Part shown: positions 36,751 through 45,759 of the stretch, piece by piece | Layout of the letters: the number at the start of each line of letters is the position of its first letter | Position numbering within the stretch: the stretch's first letter is position 1 | Assembly (NCBI RefSeq): GCF_000688335.1 | Contig: NZ_JHZX01000001.1 | Location: forward strand, 2,604,001-2,668,000 | Source: Sediminibacter sp. Hel_I_10 | GTDB taxonomy: Bacteria; Bacteroidota; Bacteroidia; Flavobacteriales; Flavobacteriaceae | Direction: 5' to 3' | Length of the DNA: 64,000 bases | Position numbers and translations under genes: made by a program | The notes under the pieces: generated by a model | Seen by the model: only the letters and a program-made list of their open reading frames with translations | Told to the model about the DNA's origin: nothing | The model's database searches: none

Positions 36751-38409
36751 ATGAGAACAATCGGAATCTTAATTATAGTATTAGCAACCATGTTAAGTTG
36801 TAAAACAAACACCAAAGACGTTGAGGATCAAAAGAAACAGGCCCCTTTTATATGGGAAGGTGCCAACCTGTATTTTTTATTGACGGATCGGTTTCATAAT
36901 GCAGACCCCTCCAATGATGTCAATTTTGACCGTACCGAAGAAACCGCAAAACTTAGAGGTTTTGAAGGAGGTGACCTTAAAGGCGTTACCCAAAAAATAG
37001 AGGAAGGTTATTTTACAGATCTAGGTGTTAATGCCATTTGGATGACGCCTGTTGTTGAGCAAATTCATGGCGGTACTAATGAGGGCACTGGTGTAACTTA
37101 CGGGTATCATGGTTATTGGGCAAAAGACTGGACGTCTCTAGACCCTAACTTTGGGACAAAAGCCGACTTAAAAAATCTAATAGAGGCTGCTCACAAAAAG
37201 GGAATTCGTATACTTTTGGATGCCGTGGTCAACCATACTGGGCCAGTTACCAAGAAAGATCCCGTTTGGCCAAATGATTGGGTAAGAACAGAGCCAACAT
37301 GCACTTATGACAATTACGAGAACACCGTAAGCTGCACCTTGGTCGATAATCTTCCAGATATTTTGACAGAAAGCGATGATACCGTAGCCTTACCGCCACA
37401 ATTGGTTGAGAAATGGAAGGCTGAAGGACGCTATGATCAAGAAATGGAAGAACTTGATGCCTTTTTTGAAATAACAGGACATCCAAGAGCCCCTCGATTT
37501 TACATCATGAAATGGCTTTCAGACTATATCACCGAGTTTGGGATAGACGGCTATAGAGTAGATACGGTAAAACATACCGAAGCATACGTTTGGCAAGAAT
37601 TTAGAACCATTTGTGATGTGGCCTTTGCCGAATTCAAAAAGAACAACCCAGAAAAAGTATTGGACGACAATGGTTTCTACTTAGTTGGCGAAGTATATAA
37701 TTATGGCATTTCAGCAGGAAAAGCCTTTGATTTTGGTGATAAAAAAGTAAATTATTTTGATGCATCGTTTAATAGCCTCATTAATTTTGAGCTGAAATGG
37801 AACGCTAAACAAAAAACGAAACAACAGGTTTTTAAACGTTACTCAGATATTTTAAATGGAAATTTAAAGGGCTATGGTGTTCTTAATTATTTAAGTTCTC
37901 ATGATGATGGTCAGCCATTTGATCCCAACCGAGACAACTCGTATGAGACGGCAACTTTATTGATGTTAACCCCAGGAACGTCACAACTTTATTATGGTGA
38001 TGAATCTGCCAGACGTTTGGTTGTTGAGGGTACAGAAGGTGATGCCAACTTAAGATCCCCGATGAATTGGGAGGACATACAAAGTGATGAGAAGACAAAA
38101 GCAGTACTTCAACACTGGCAGAAATTAGGTCAATTTAGGGCTAATCATCCCGCTGTAGGGGCAGGTGTGCATCACATGATCTCAAAAGCACCTTATGTAT
38201 TTAGTCGTACGTTTTCTTCGGAAAATTTTAATGATAAGGTGGTTGTAGCATTAGATTTAAAAAGCGGTCCTAAAACGGTAAATGTATCTCAAGTTTTTGA
38301 AGATGGAAGCGTCATAAGAGATGCATATTCCAATCAAGAAGCTACTGTAAAAGACGGTCAATTAACGATCGATTCAAATTTTGAAATCTTGCTTTTAGAG
38401 CAAAACTAA
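36751..38409 (+). CDS. GH13 (MalS-type) periplasmic alpha-amylase lipoprotein
   Basis: A 552-residue SPII lipoprotein (Cys17 in TMLSCKTN). The barrel has LTDRFHNADPSND, GYHGYWAKDWTSLDPNFG, region I DAVVNHTG, nucleophile D271 in GYRVDTVKH, acid/base E314 in LVGEVYN and D385 in SSHDDGQ. The GYWAKDWTSLDPNFGT segment and a long insertion with paired cysteines (CTYDNYENTVSCT) resemble MalS-type periplasmic amylases. It probably cuts imported maltodextrins. It is the fourth GH13 of the right arm. Confidence 0.9.
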   Translation: MRTIGILIIVLATMLSCKTNTKDVEDQKKQAPFIWEGANLYFLLTDRFHNADPSNDVNFDRTEETAKLRGFEGGDLKGVTQKIEEGYFTDLGVNAIWMTPVVEQIHGGTNEGTGVTYGYHGYWAKDWTSLDPNFGTKADLKNLIEAAHKKGIRILLDAVVNHTGPVTKKDPVWPNDWVRTEPTCTYDNYENTVSCTLVDNLPDILTESDDTVALPPQLVEKWKAEGRYDQEMEELDAFFEITGHPRAPRFYIMKWLSDYITEFGIDGYRVDTVKHTEAYVWQEFRTICDVAFAEFKKNNPEKVLDDNGFYLVGEVYNYGISAGKAFDFGDKKVNYFDASFNSLINFELKWNAKQKTKQQVFKRYSDILNGNLKGYGVLNYLSSHDDGQPFDPNRDNSYETATLLMLTPGTSQLYYGDESARRLVVEGTEGDANLRSPMNWEDIQSDEKTKAVLQHWQKLGQFRANHPAVGAGVHHMISKAPYVFSRTFSSENFNDKVVVALDLKSGPKTVNVSQVFEDGSVIRDAYSNQEATVKDGQLTIDSNFEILLLEQN

Positions 38410-38464
38410 CCCTAAGCGATATGTGCTCCGTTGCGCCAGCTAAAAAACGTATTCTAATTTTAAT

Positions 38465-40591
38465 ATGATGAAAATAACAAACCTATTCGCAGTTTTAACC
38501 CTTTTAATGATGGCTTGTAATCCTTCGGAAGATCAAAATAGTATTGAAGCAACTTCTCCAAAAGGAAACATTAAGGTGATGTTTAATGTTTCCGAAGAAG
38601 GACAACCCTACTACATGGTTGCGCTAAAAAACAAGACCATTGTGGATACCTCATTTTTAGGCTTTGAGTTTAAGGATGCTCCAGCATTTGACAAAAACTT
38701 TAAAATTACCAATTCTGAAACGTCCAGTTTTAACGAGACTTGGCAAATGCCATGGGGAGAGCAGGTAGATGTTGTCAACCATTATAACGAATTGGCCATA
38801 AGTTTAGAAGAAAACACCGAAACTAAAAGACAACTCAATCTTGTGTTTAAGGTGTATGACGATGGTATTGGTTTTAGATACGAAATCCCAAAACAAGAGG
38901 GGTTTAAGGATGAGATTTACATTACAGATGAGCACACCCAATTTAATCTTACCGAAGATTATAAAACCTTTTGGATTCCTGGAGACTGGGACATTTATGA
39001 ACATTTGTACAATACCACTAAACTGTCTGAGATAGATGCCATGCAGTTTGCCAATCATAAAAACCTAGCTCAAACTTACATTCCTGAGAATGCCGTAAAT
39101 ACACCAGTGACCATGGTTGGGGCAGATGGTACGCACTTGAGTTTTCACGAAGCAGCCTTGGTAGATTACTCTGGAATGACCTTAAAAGTAGATACCAAAA
39201 ATCTAAATCTTGAAAGTAATATAGTAGGTTCGGAAAATAGGGATTACAAAGTAAAACGAACGCTCCCTATGACAACGCCTTGGCGTACCATTCAAATCGC
39301 AGAGAATGCTCCGGAATTAATTGAGTCCAAACTTATTGTAAATCTTAATGAGCCCAATAAACTTGGCGATATCTCGTGGTTTAAACCTATGAAATATACG
39401 GGCGTTTGGTGGGAAATGCATTTAGGAAAGTCCTCTTGGGATTACGGCATGACTCAAAACATGAGCACTTGGACCGATGCTGGAGAAGCACATGGTAATC
39501 ATGGTGCAAATACGGAAAACGTTAAGCGTTTTATTGACTTTTCAGCAAAAAATAATATTGGAGGTGTTTTGGTTGAAGGTTGGAATACAGGCTGGGAACA
39601 TTGGATTGGTTTTGAAGATCGTGAGGGTGTTTTTGATTTTGTAACACCTTACCCAGATTACGACATCGCTGAAGTGGTGCGCTACGGAAAAGAGAAGGGC
39701 GTTGATATCATTATGCATCATGAGACTTCGGCCGCAACTGAGACCTATACCAAGCAACAGGATACGGCATTTGCATTAATGAAGAAATACAATATGCACG
39801 TGGTTAAAACGGGATATGTTGGTAAGATCCTACCAAAAGGAGAGTACCATCATGGGCAGTATATGGTGAACCATTACAACAATACCGTAGAAAAGGCAGC
39901 AACTTACGAGGTGGCTATCAATGCTCATGAGCCAATAAAAGCAACTGGTCTTCGCCGTACGTACCCTAATACAATTTCTAGAGAAGGTCTTCGTGGCCAA
40001 GAGTTTAATGCCTGGGCGAGCGATGGTGGAAATCCTCCAGAACACTTACCAATTGTGGCATTTACAAGAATGTTATCTGGTCCAATAGATTTTACACCAG
40101 GTATTTTTAACATTAAGTTTGATGAGTATAAAAAAGACAACCAGGTCAATACTACCATAGCCCAGCAACTGGCGCTGTACGTTGTGATTTACAGTCCAGT
40201 GCAAATGGCAGCCGACTTGGTAGAGCACTATGAAGCCAATCCTGAGCCATTACAATTTATAAAAGATGTAGGTGTAGATTGGCAACAAACGAAAGTGTTA
40301 AATGGTGAAGTTGGAGATTATGTGACCATAGCAAGAGAAGAAAGAGAAACGGGCAACTGGTTCTTGGGCAGTATTACAGATGAAAATGCACGCGAACTTG
40401 AAGTGAGTTTTGATTTCTTGGAAGATGGTCAGGATTATTCTGCAACCATATACAAAGATGGGAAAGATGCCCATTGGGACAAAAATCCTACAGACATTGC
40501 TATTGAAAGCATGACCATCAACAAAGCTTCTAAAATAACCCTGAAACTTGCTCCTGGTGGCGGTACAGCCATTAGCATTATGAAACTATAG
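38465..40591 (+). CDS. susB: GH97 alpha-glucosidase, SusB-like, inverting type
   Basis: A 708-residue SPII lipoprotein (Cys18 in MMACNPSE). It has the GH97 N-terminal beta-sandwich, the barrel and a C-terminal beta domain. E420 (HHETSAATE), E489 (NAHEPIKATG) and E513 (LRGQEFNAW) match the spacing of SusB's E439, E508 and E532, so it belongs to the inverting alpha-glucosidase branch rather than the retaining alpha-galactosidase branch. It would release glucose from maltodextrins in the periplasm. It is the last gene of the right arm; transcription probably ends in the following 154-bp gap, where I found no strong hairpin. Confidence 0.95.
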   Translation: MMKITNLFAVLTLLMMACNPSEDQNSIEATSPKGNIKVMFNVSEEGQPYYMVALKNKTIVDTSFLGFEFKDAPAFDKNFKITNSETSSFNETWQMPWGEQVDVVNHYNELAISLEENTETKRQLNLVFKVYDDGIGFRYEIPKQEGFKDEIYITDEHTQFNLTEDYKTFWIPGDWDIYEHLYNTTKLSEIDAMQFANHKNLAQTYIPENAVNTPVTMVGADGTHLSFHEAALVDYSGMTLKVDTKNLNLESNIVGSENRDYKVKRTLPMTTPWRTIQIAENAPELIESKLIVNLNEPNKLGDISWFKPMKYTGVWWEMHLGKSSWDYGMTQNMSTWTDAGEAHGNHGANTENVKRFIDFSAKNNIGGVLVEGWNTGWEHWIGFEDREGVFDFVTPYPDYDIAEVVRYGKEKGVDIIMHHETSAATETYTKQQDTAFALMKKYNMHVVKTGYVGKILPKGEYHHGQYMVNHYNNTVEKAATYEVAINAHEPIKATGLRRTYPNTISREGLRGQEFNAWASDGGNPPEHLPIVAFTRMLSGPIDFTPGIFNIKFDEYKKDNQVNTTIAQQLALYVVIYSPVQMAADLVEHYEANPEPLQFIKDVGVDWQQTKVLNGEVGDYVTIAREERETGNWFLGSITDENARELEVSFDFLEDGQDYSATIYKDGKDAHWDKNPTDIAIESMTINKASKITLKLAPGGGTAISIMKL

Positions 40592-40692
40592 GATTGTATA
40601 GCGTACGTATCATGATTGAATTATAGTGTTCCTTAATTTTTTGATTCAAAAATATTGTGGATACTTATAAAATTAAGCGTAAGAACAAGTTC

Positions 40693-40719
40693 TTGTCATC
40701 GACTAAACGCATAATTTTG
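40693..40719 (+). promoter_or_regulatory. Bacteroidota-type promoter for the GAF-domain gene
   Basis: TAATTTTG (40712-40719) matches TAnnTTTG exactly, with a TTG 16 bases upstream (40693-40695). It would start transcription about 20 bases before the ATG at 40746, so this gene is independent of the carbohydrate locus. Confidence 0.55.
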
Positions 40720-40745
40720 TACCTTTAATTGAGGATTTTTTTGTC

Positions 40746-43139
40746 ATGACAGATATTAATGAAAATATAGAATTGCCTTTTGAGCTAAACATTAGCTTTA
40801 ACAAATTGTTGGAGTATTATGAAGAATTAGCTGAAAGTGACGATGAGTTTCTTGCAAAAAAAGCGCAACGTATTCTCAACAAGCAAAGCACAGCTCCAAT
40901 TTTAAGAGACGGTTTTAGCGAGGTTAAATATCTTAAAGAATACAAAGAGGAAATCAATTTTATTCTTCAAGATTCTTTTAATGAGATCTTGACGAGAAAT
41001 GAGATTAAAAATGCCTCAGTACCATTCCATAGTTTGATTTTTAGCTCTTCTAAGCGGTTTAAAAGCATTATAGAAGATGCTGGAGAAGATTTCAATCTCA
41101 AGGTCATCAATCTTCCTGAGAATGACAGGTATGTTATGGCCTGCACCATTATACTACATGCAGTATATGGATACGATTTAAATTTTAAGCGTCCATTTTA
41201 TTATGAAATTCCAGATAAAAAAGGCCATTTAAGACAGTATAAAATATTGTATAATGCAGATTTTACTGAGGTCATAAAAAAAGAATCAGCCCCTAATATT
41301 TCCGAAGAAGATTACAACGAGCTTTTAGATAATTTTGATGATATTTCGCTTTGGCACAAAAAATTTCCACCAAATAGTTATCTCTTTAAAGGATTCGTCA
41401 TTAACAATATGTTCGATATCACTATTGATCATGCCATTTCAGAAATTAAATCTAATTTGTTGATTTCTGTAAAAAGTCAAAGTGATTATTTTATAAAAAA
41501 CTTTGAGAAGACGTTTCGCTCTTTGTTCGATATTCAAGATATTGGAGTGGGATTTGTGATTTATAATAAATCTGAAGACACTTTTGAACATGTTATGGAT
41601 AAGGGGATCAATAGCTTTCTCTTATTAAATGAAGATAGTAAGGACTGTGTATCTGCACTTTGTGAGGGATCTTATAAAAAGCTCTTAACCGAAAAAAGCT
41701 TCTTTACCATTTCTGATGTGGATAAATACTTTGAGCAATCTAAAGGAGAAGCTCAGTATCAAACATTACATGAACAAGGAATTAAAAGCGCCATTTTTGC
41801 ACCAATCTCGTATGCCGGAGACCTTATGGGTGTTCTGGAGTTGGTCTCAAAAACACCTAAAGCTTTAAATAGCGTTAATGCCAATAAACTTAAAGATGTC
41901 ATGCCTTTTATTGTGTCTTCGGTGTTGCGTTCAAAAGCTGAAGAAGAGAATTTAATAGAGGCTGTGATCCAGCAAGAGTGTACTTCGATTCATCCCAGTG
42001 TCTATTGGAAATTTAGGGATGCTGCATATCAATTTTTAAAGGACAAGCAGCGATTTGGAGACAAGGCTATGTTTCGAGAGATTGTTTTCAATAACATTTA
42101 CCCGTTATTTGGGCAAATTGATGTTCAAGGATCTTCTGATGCTAGAAATCAGGCCACCAAAAAAGACTTGTCGCTACAATTGAGTTACGTATCCAAGATT
42201 ATGAAAAAAATAATGGATAGTGAATCTTTACCGGTCTATGATCAAATCTTGTTTCAGTTGAATACTTTTTCAGATGAACTTAACTCCGACTTTAAGGTCG
42301 ATAGTGAACAGCGCATTGTGACTTTTCTTAAAAAAGAGATCGAGCCCATTTTGAAATTTAAGTGTGAAAACGATGATTCGGGAGAGTTTAGAGCAGATAT
42401 CGAAAAGTATTTTGATAAGATTGATGAAGAGATGGAATTGATCTATTACTACCGAAAGAATTACGATGAAACGGTGGCACTCATCAATAAAAACATGGCT
42501 TTATTGATTGACCAAAAACAAGAAGAAGCGCAAGACATGTATCCGCACTATTTTGAGCGTTACAAAACGGATGGCGTTGAACATAACATGTACATTGGAG
42601 AAGCCATTACTAGAGCAGATAGTTTTAGCAAAGTGTATCTTTATAATCTTCGTTTATGGCAGCTACAGGTCATGTGTGAAATGGAAAATGCCTACTATCA
42701 AAATAGACATGAATATCCTATTGCGCTAAATGTGGCCTCGATGATATTGGTATTTAACCAGCCTTTATCCATAAGATTTAGAATGGATGAAAAACAGTTT
42801 GATGTAGATGGTACTTACAATGCCAGATATGAAGTGGTTAAAAAGCGTGTTGACAAAGCATTTATAAAAGGTACAGAAGAACGCGCCACCCAAAATGGAA
42901 AAATCACCATCGTTTATTCTCAAAAAGAGGATGAAGAAGAGTACCTTCAATATGTGAATTTCTTGCAGTCTAAAGACATTCTAAACGATGATGTTGAAAT
43001 TTTAGAACTTGAAAATCTGCAAGGGGTCACAGGGCTTAAAGCTATTAGGGTAAGTATTCTTTACCAGAGTAGTATTGATGATAAGACGAAGAAGGCCTTA
43101 TTTACCTATGATGACCTTATGAAAGAGATTAGCGCTTAA
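40746..43139 (+). CDS. Large GAF-domain protein of unknown function
   Basis: A 797-residue soluble protein with no signal peptide or membrane segment. A GAF-like sensor domain lies at about 250-400 (IQDIGVGFVIYN...IKSAIFAPISYAGDLMGVLELVS). The flanking regions are alpha-helical, and the C-terminal part (about 640-797) is mixed and ends in a small alpha/beta segment (NGKITIVYSQKEDEEEYLQY). No kinase, cyclase or DNA-binding output domain is apparent. Its stop overlaps by four bases the stop of the convergent HD/PycTM gene. GAF domains often bind cyclic nucleotides or redox ligands; the ligand here is unknown. Confidence 0.8.
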   Translation: MTDINENIELPFELNISFNKLLEYYEELAESDDEFLAKKAQRILNKQSTAPILRDGFSEVKYLKEYKEEINFILQDSFNEILTRNEIKNASVPFHSLIFSSSKRFKSIIEDAGEDFNLKVINLPENDRYVMACTIILHAVYGYDLNFKRPFYYEIPDKKGHLRQYKILYNADFTEVIKKESAPNISEEDYNELLDNFDDISLWHKKFPPNSYLFKGFVINNMFDITIDHAISEIKSNLLISVKSQSDYFIKNFEKTFRSLFDIQDIGVGFVIYNKSEDTFEHVMDKGINSFLLLNEDSKDCVSALCEGSYKKLLTEKSFFTISDVDKYFEQSKGEAQYQTLHEQGIKSAIFAPISYAGDLMGVLELVSKTPKALNSVNANKLKDVMPFIVSSVLRSKAEEENLIEAVIQQECTSIHPSVYWKFRDAAYQFLKDKQRFGDKAMFREIVFNNIYPLFGQIDVQGSSDARNQATKKDLSLQLSYVSKIMKKIMDSESLPVYDQILFQLNTFSDELNSDFKVDSEQRIVTFLKKEIEPILKFKCENDDSGEFRADIEKYFDKIDEEMELIYYYRKNYDETVALINKNMALLIDQKQEEAQDMYPHYFERYKTDGVEHNMYIGEAITRADSFSKVYLYNLRLWQLQVMCEMENAYYQNRHEYPIALNVASMILVFNQPLSIRFRMDEKQFDVDGTYNARYEVVKKRVDKAFIKGTEERATQNGKITIVYSQKEDEEEYLQYVNFLQSKDILNDDVEILELENLQGVTGLKAIRVSILYQSSIDDKTKKALFTYDDLMKEISA

Positions 43140-44410
43140 ACCCAATAAGTATCTATTGGGTTAGTGTTGATATCAGACGTTTCCACAGGAATTCCTGGGG
43201 TTTTAGGTAATACATCTTCAAAATCCCTTCCGTTTGTTTTTAGGGCTACAGCAAAAGCGATTACCGAAACAATAATCCCCGTCATAAACACGGTATAAGT
43301 AATTCTTAAGATTCTATATTTTCGCTCTAATACCACTCCTAGAAAATACAAATCCTTGGTAAGTGACTTGTACACGTATTCTTTGTCTTTTAAAAGTTCG
43401 GAGATGGCCCATTCAAAGTCATTCAGTTTCATTTTATGAAAATTTCCGAAGAAGGTTAAATTGACTTCCTTATTCTCCACATCTTCCTTTGTGAATTCTC
43501 CACTTGTAATATTAGGCCTTGTTGCGATAATGGATAGAATCATAGAGACTACACAAAACAAGGTAAAAATAGCCGTTGGATAGATGAGGTAGGCATTATT
43601 ATCTAAAGTGGCAATTAAATTTGCTAGAACCAAAGAAATGATAATGGCATTTACCGAAAGTAAAATGTTAGCTTTAGTATCGGCAATATCACTCAATTTG
43701 ATATGGTTTCTTAGTGCTACACGGTAAAAGGTTTGAATGCCACGTTCTGGACTTTCATTTTTATATTGGGCCTTGTATTTGGCCTTCATTTCCTCTTTCT
43801 TGTATTTCTTTTTAATCTTTTTCTTAGCTTTTAAGAGCTTTCCTAAATTATCACTTTTGGTCTCTTCCCAATTTTTTAAAGCATAATCGGTGTAAAATTG
43901 GTGCTGTTTGGCAAGTACCTTAATGTTCTCTTCGCGCCATTCTGGAGCAGTATAACTTTTGATGTTTCTTAGATCTAATTCCTTTCTCAAAAACTCACTT
44001 GCTTCTTCAAAATACTCCTTGCCAAAATGAGAGGCATCTGCATCCCTAATGATTTTGTCAAGTTCTGTCTTGGGAGAATCTTTAAACTTAGTGGCCATGA
44101 TGCACTTGTTAACGCCATCAATAATCGCTTTGTCAACATTGTGTTTGTTTAAAAATTCTGTGGCAATTTCTACACTGCGCTCTTCATGATCTTCGGTACC
44201 TTTGGTGTATCCGGTATCGTGTAAAAGGGCTGCTAGTTCGAGAATTTCTTCTTCTTGGCTAGATAGCTCACTATGCTCAATAAGTTCTCGTGTGCTTTTT
44301 AAAACACGCTCAGTATGCTTATAATTATGATATAAGAATGAGGGATCAAGTTCCTTTTTGAAAAGGTCAAAAACAAATTGTTCGGTTTTGGTAATGAGTT
44401 CAGATGCCAT
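43136..44410 (-). CDS. HD phosphohydrolase fused to a Pycsar-effector-like (PycTM/DUF5706) membrane domain
   Basis: A 424-residue protein. The N-terminal HD domain (about 1-180) has the metal ligands H32, H64-D65 (LLHDTGY) and D123 (IIRDADASH). A basic linker follows (about 190-220, KKKIKKKYKK). Then comes a PycTM-type region with FYRVALRNHIKLSDIADTKA and hydrophobic helices near 255-275, 280-300 and 375-395. In Pycsar defence, PycTM effectors damage the membrane when cCMP or cUMP binds. The same module also occurs in chromosomal proteins of flavobacteria with an HD domain, where the role is unknown. No nucleotidyl cyclase lies in the window. The HD domain could hydrolyse a nucleotide signal that the membrane part senses. 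Confidence 0.82.
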   Translation of the reverse strand: MASELITKTEQFVFDLFKKELDPSFLYHNYKHTERVLKSTRELIEHSELSSQEEEILELAALLHDTGYTKGTEDHEERSVEIATEFLNKHNVDKAIIDGVNKCIMATKFKDSPKTELDKIIRDADASHFGKEYFEEASEFLRKELDLRNIKSYTAPEWREENIKVLAKQHQFYTDYALKNWEETKSDNLGKLLKAKKKIKKKYKKEEMKAKYKAQYKNESPERGIQTFYRVALRNHIKLSDIADTKANILLSVNAIIISLVLANLIATLDNNAYLIYPTAIFTLFCVVSMILSIIATRPNITSGEFTKEDVENKEVNLTFFGNFHKMKLNDFEWAISELLKDKEYVYKSLTKDLYFLGVVLERKYRILRITYTVFMTGIIVSVIAFAVALKTNGRDFEDVLPKTPGIPVETSDINTNPIDTYWV

Positions 44411-44576
44411 AGAATAATATTAAATTCAGAATGTAAAACTACGAAATAACATGGTAACGTTTTTGATATATTTTTAACACAAATGCGTTTAATATTTGTA
44501 AATTATCATTTTTTTCAGACAAAATAAAACCCATTAGCATCAAGTTTTTTGCGTAGAAAGCATTTGATTTGAATCG

Positions 44577-44584
44577 TAACTTTG
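44577..44584 (+). promoter_or_regulatory. -7 element (TAnnTTTG) upstream of egtB
   Basis: TAACTTTG matches the Bacteroidota -7 consensus and lies 30 bases before the ATG at 44614. It overlaps the upstream TTG (44569) that would otherwise be a possible start, which argues for the ATG start of egtB. A well-spaced -33 box is not evident. Confidence 0.4.
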
Positions 44585-44613
44585 AATACAGCCAATCCAT
44601 TATAAAATATCAC

Positions 44614-45756
44614 ATGCTTAAAAAGCAATTTATTGAAACAAGAGCCCGATTTCTCAAAATCTGTGAAGATTTAAAGATAGAGGACTACTCTGTACAACCC
44701 GCTATTTTTGTGTCACCTCCAAAGTGGCACTTAGCCCATAGCACTTGGTTTTTTGAGCAATTTGTACTCTCAGAATTTAGTGAGGGTTATAAAATCTACG
44801 ACGAGGATTTTGCTTATTTGTTCAACAGTTATTATAATAATGCTGGCAAGCGCGTATTAAGACCTAATCGGGGATTGATGACCAGGCCTCCAGTAGAGGA
44901 CGTTTACGCTTATCGCGATTATGTTGACGCCGCTATGATTTCATTTTTAGAAGGTCATCCTTCTGAAAAAGCCATGACTGTGGTTCAATTGGGCATTCAG
45001 CATGAACAACAACACCAAGAGTTGTTTTGTTATGATATCAAATACATTTTAGGAAACCAACCTACCTTCCCTCTATTGAAGAATGATTTGACTTTAGCTG
45101 AAATTTCAAAACCTTCAACATGGTTAAAAGTAAATAAAGGACTTTACGATATAGGTCATACAGAAGAAACATTCTGCTATGATAACGAGTTAGGCCATAA
45201 CAAAGTGTTTTTGAATGCCTATGAGATAAGTGACCAATTGGTGACCAATAGAGAATATTTAGAATTCATGAAGGCTGGCGGTTATCAAGACTTTAATTTA
45301 TGGCATGCCGAAGGATGGGAATTCATTCAGCAAAATAATATCAAAGCACCAGAATATTGGCATGAGGTTGAGGGCGAATGGCACCAATATACCTTAGATG
45401 GTTTTATGAAAGTACATCCAGATCAACCGGTCATGCATGTGAGCATGTATGAGGCTTTTGCTTATGCCGAATGGCGAAATTTACGATTGCCAACAGAATT
45501 TGAATGGGAAGCAGCTTCGAGTCTTTTTGAATTTGGACAACTCTGGGAGTGGACCAATAGCGCTTATCTCCCTTATCCAGGTTTCTCTAAAGCACCAGGC
45601 GCTTTAGGTGAATATAACGGAAAATTTATGATTAACCAGATGGTGTTGAGAGGCGCTTCTATAGCGACTTGTCCAAATCACAGCCGTTCAACATACCGCA
45701 ATTTTTTTCACCCTAATATGAGATGGCAATTCTCAGGAATACGATTAGCAAAATAA
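44614..45756 (+). CDS. egtB: EgtB-like iron-dependent sulfoxide synthase (ergothioneine biosynthesis)
   Basis: I chose the ATG at 44614 (380 residues, MLKKQFIETR) over the in-frame TTG at 44569, because a promoter-like TAACTTTG overlaps the latter. An N-terminal DinB-like helical domain carries the three iron ligands, H39 (WHLAHSTWFF), H130 and H134 (HEQQHQE). A C-terminal FGE/sulfatase-modifying-factor-type domain follows (about 170-380, ending FHPNMRWQFSGIRLAK). EgtB joins trimethylhistidine to a thiol (cysteine or gamma-glutamylcysteine) with O2. The next gene, egtD, makes the trimethylhistidine and starts three bases later. No EgtC or EgtE gene is nearby. A related 5-histidylcysteine sulfoxide synthase (OvoA) is an alternative, but a separate EgtD favours ergothioneine. 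Confidence 0.88.
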   Translation: MLKKQFIETRARFLKICEDLKIEDYSVQPAIFVSPPKWHLAHSTWFFEQFVLSEFSEGYKIYDEDFAYLFNSYYNNAGKRVLRPNRGLMTRPPVEDVYAYRDYVDAAMISFLEGHPSEKAMTVVQLGIQHEQQHQELFCYDIKYILGNQPTFPLLKNDLTLAEISKPSTWLKVNKGLYDIGHTEETFCYDNELGHNKVFLNAYEISDQLVTNREYLEFMKAGGYQDFNLWHAEGWEFIQQNNIKAPEYWHEVEGEWHQYTLDGFMKVHPDQPVMHVSMYEAFAYAEWRNLRLPTEFEWEAASSLFEFGQLWEWTNSAYLPYPGFSKAPGALGEYNGKFMINQMVLRGASIATCPNHSRSTYRNFFHPNMRWQFSGIRLAK

Positions 45757-45759
45757 GAT

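Noticed and set aside
8674-40591. Locus acquired with the tRNA-Leu island
   Set aside because: The att junction and integrase lie at the left edge with the island extending away; the dab operon and carbohydrate genes are on the chromosomal side.
43136-44410. Complete Pycsar anti-phage system
   Set aside because: The effector-like domain is present but no pyrimidine cyclase is within reach, so only the domain is reported.
44569-45756. TTG start for egtB at 44569
   Set aside because: A TAACTTTG promoter element overlaps this stretch, and an ATG 45 bases downstream gives the usual EgtB start.
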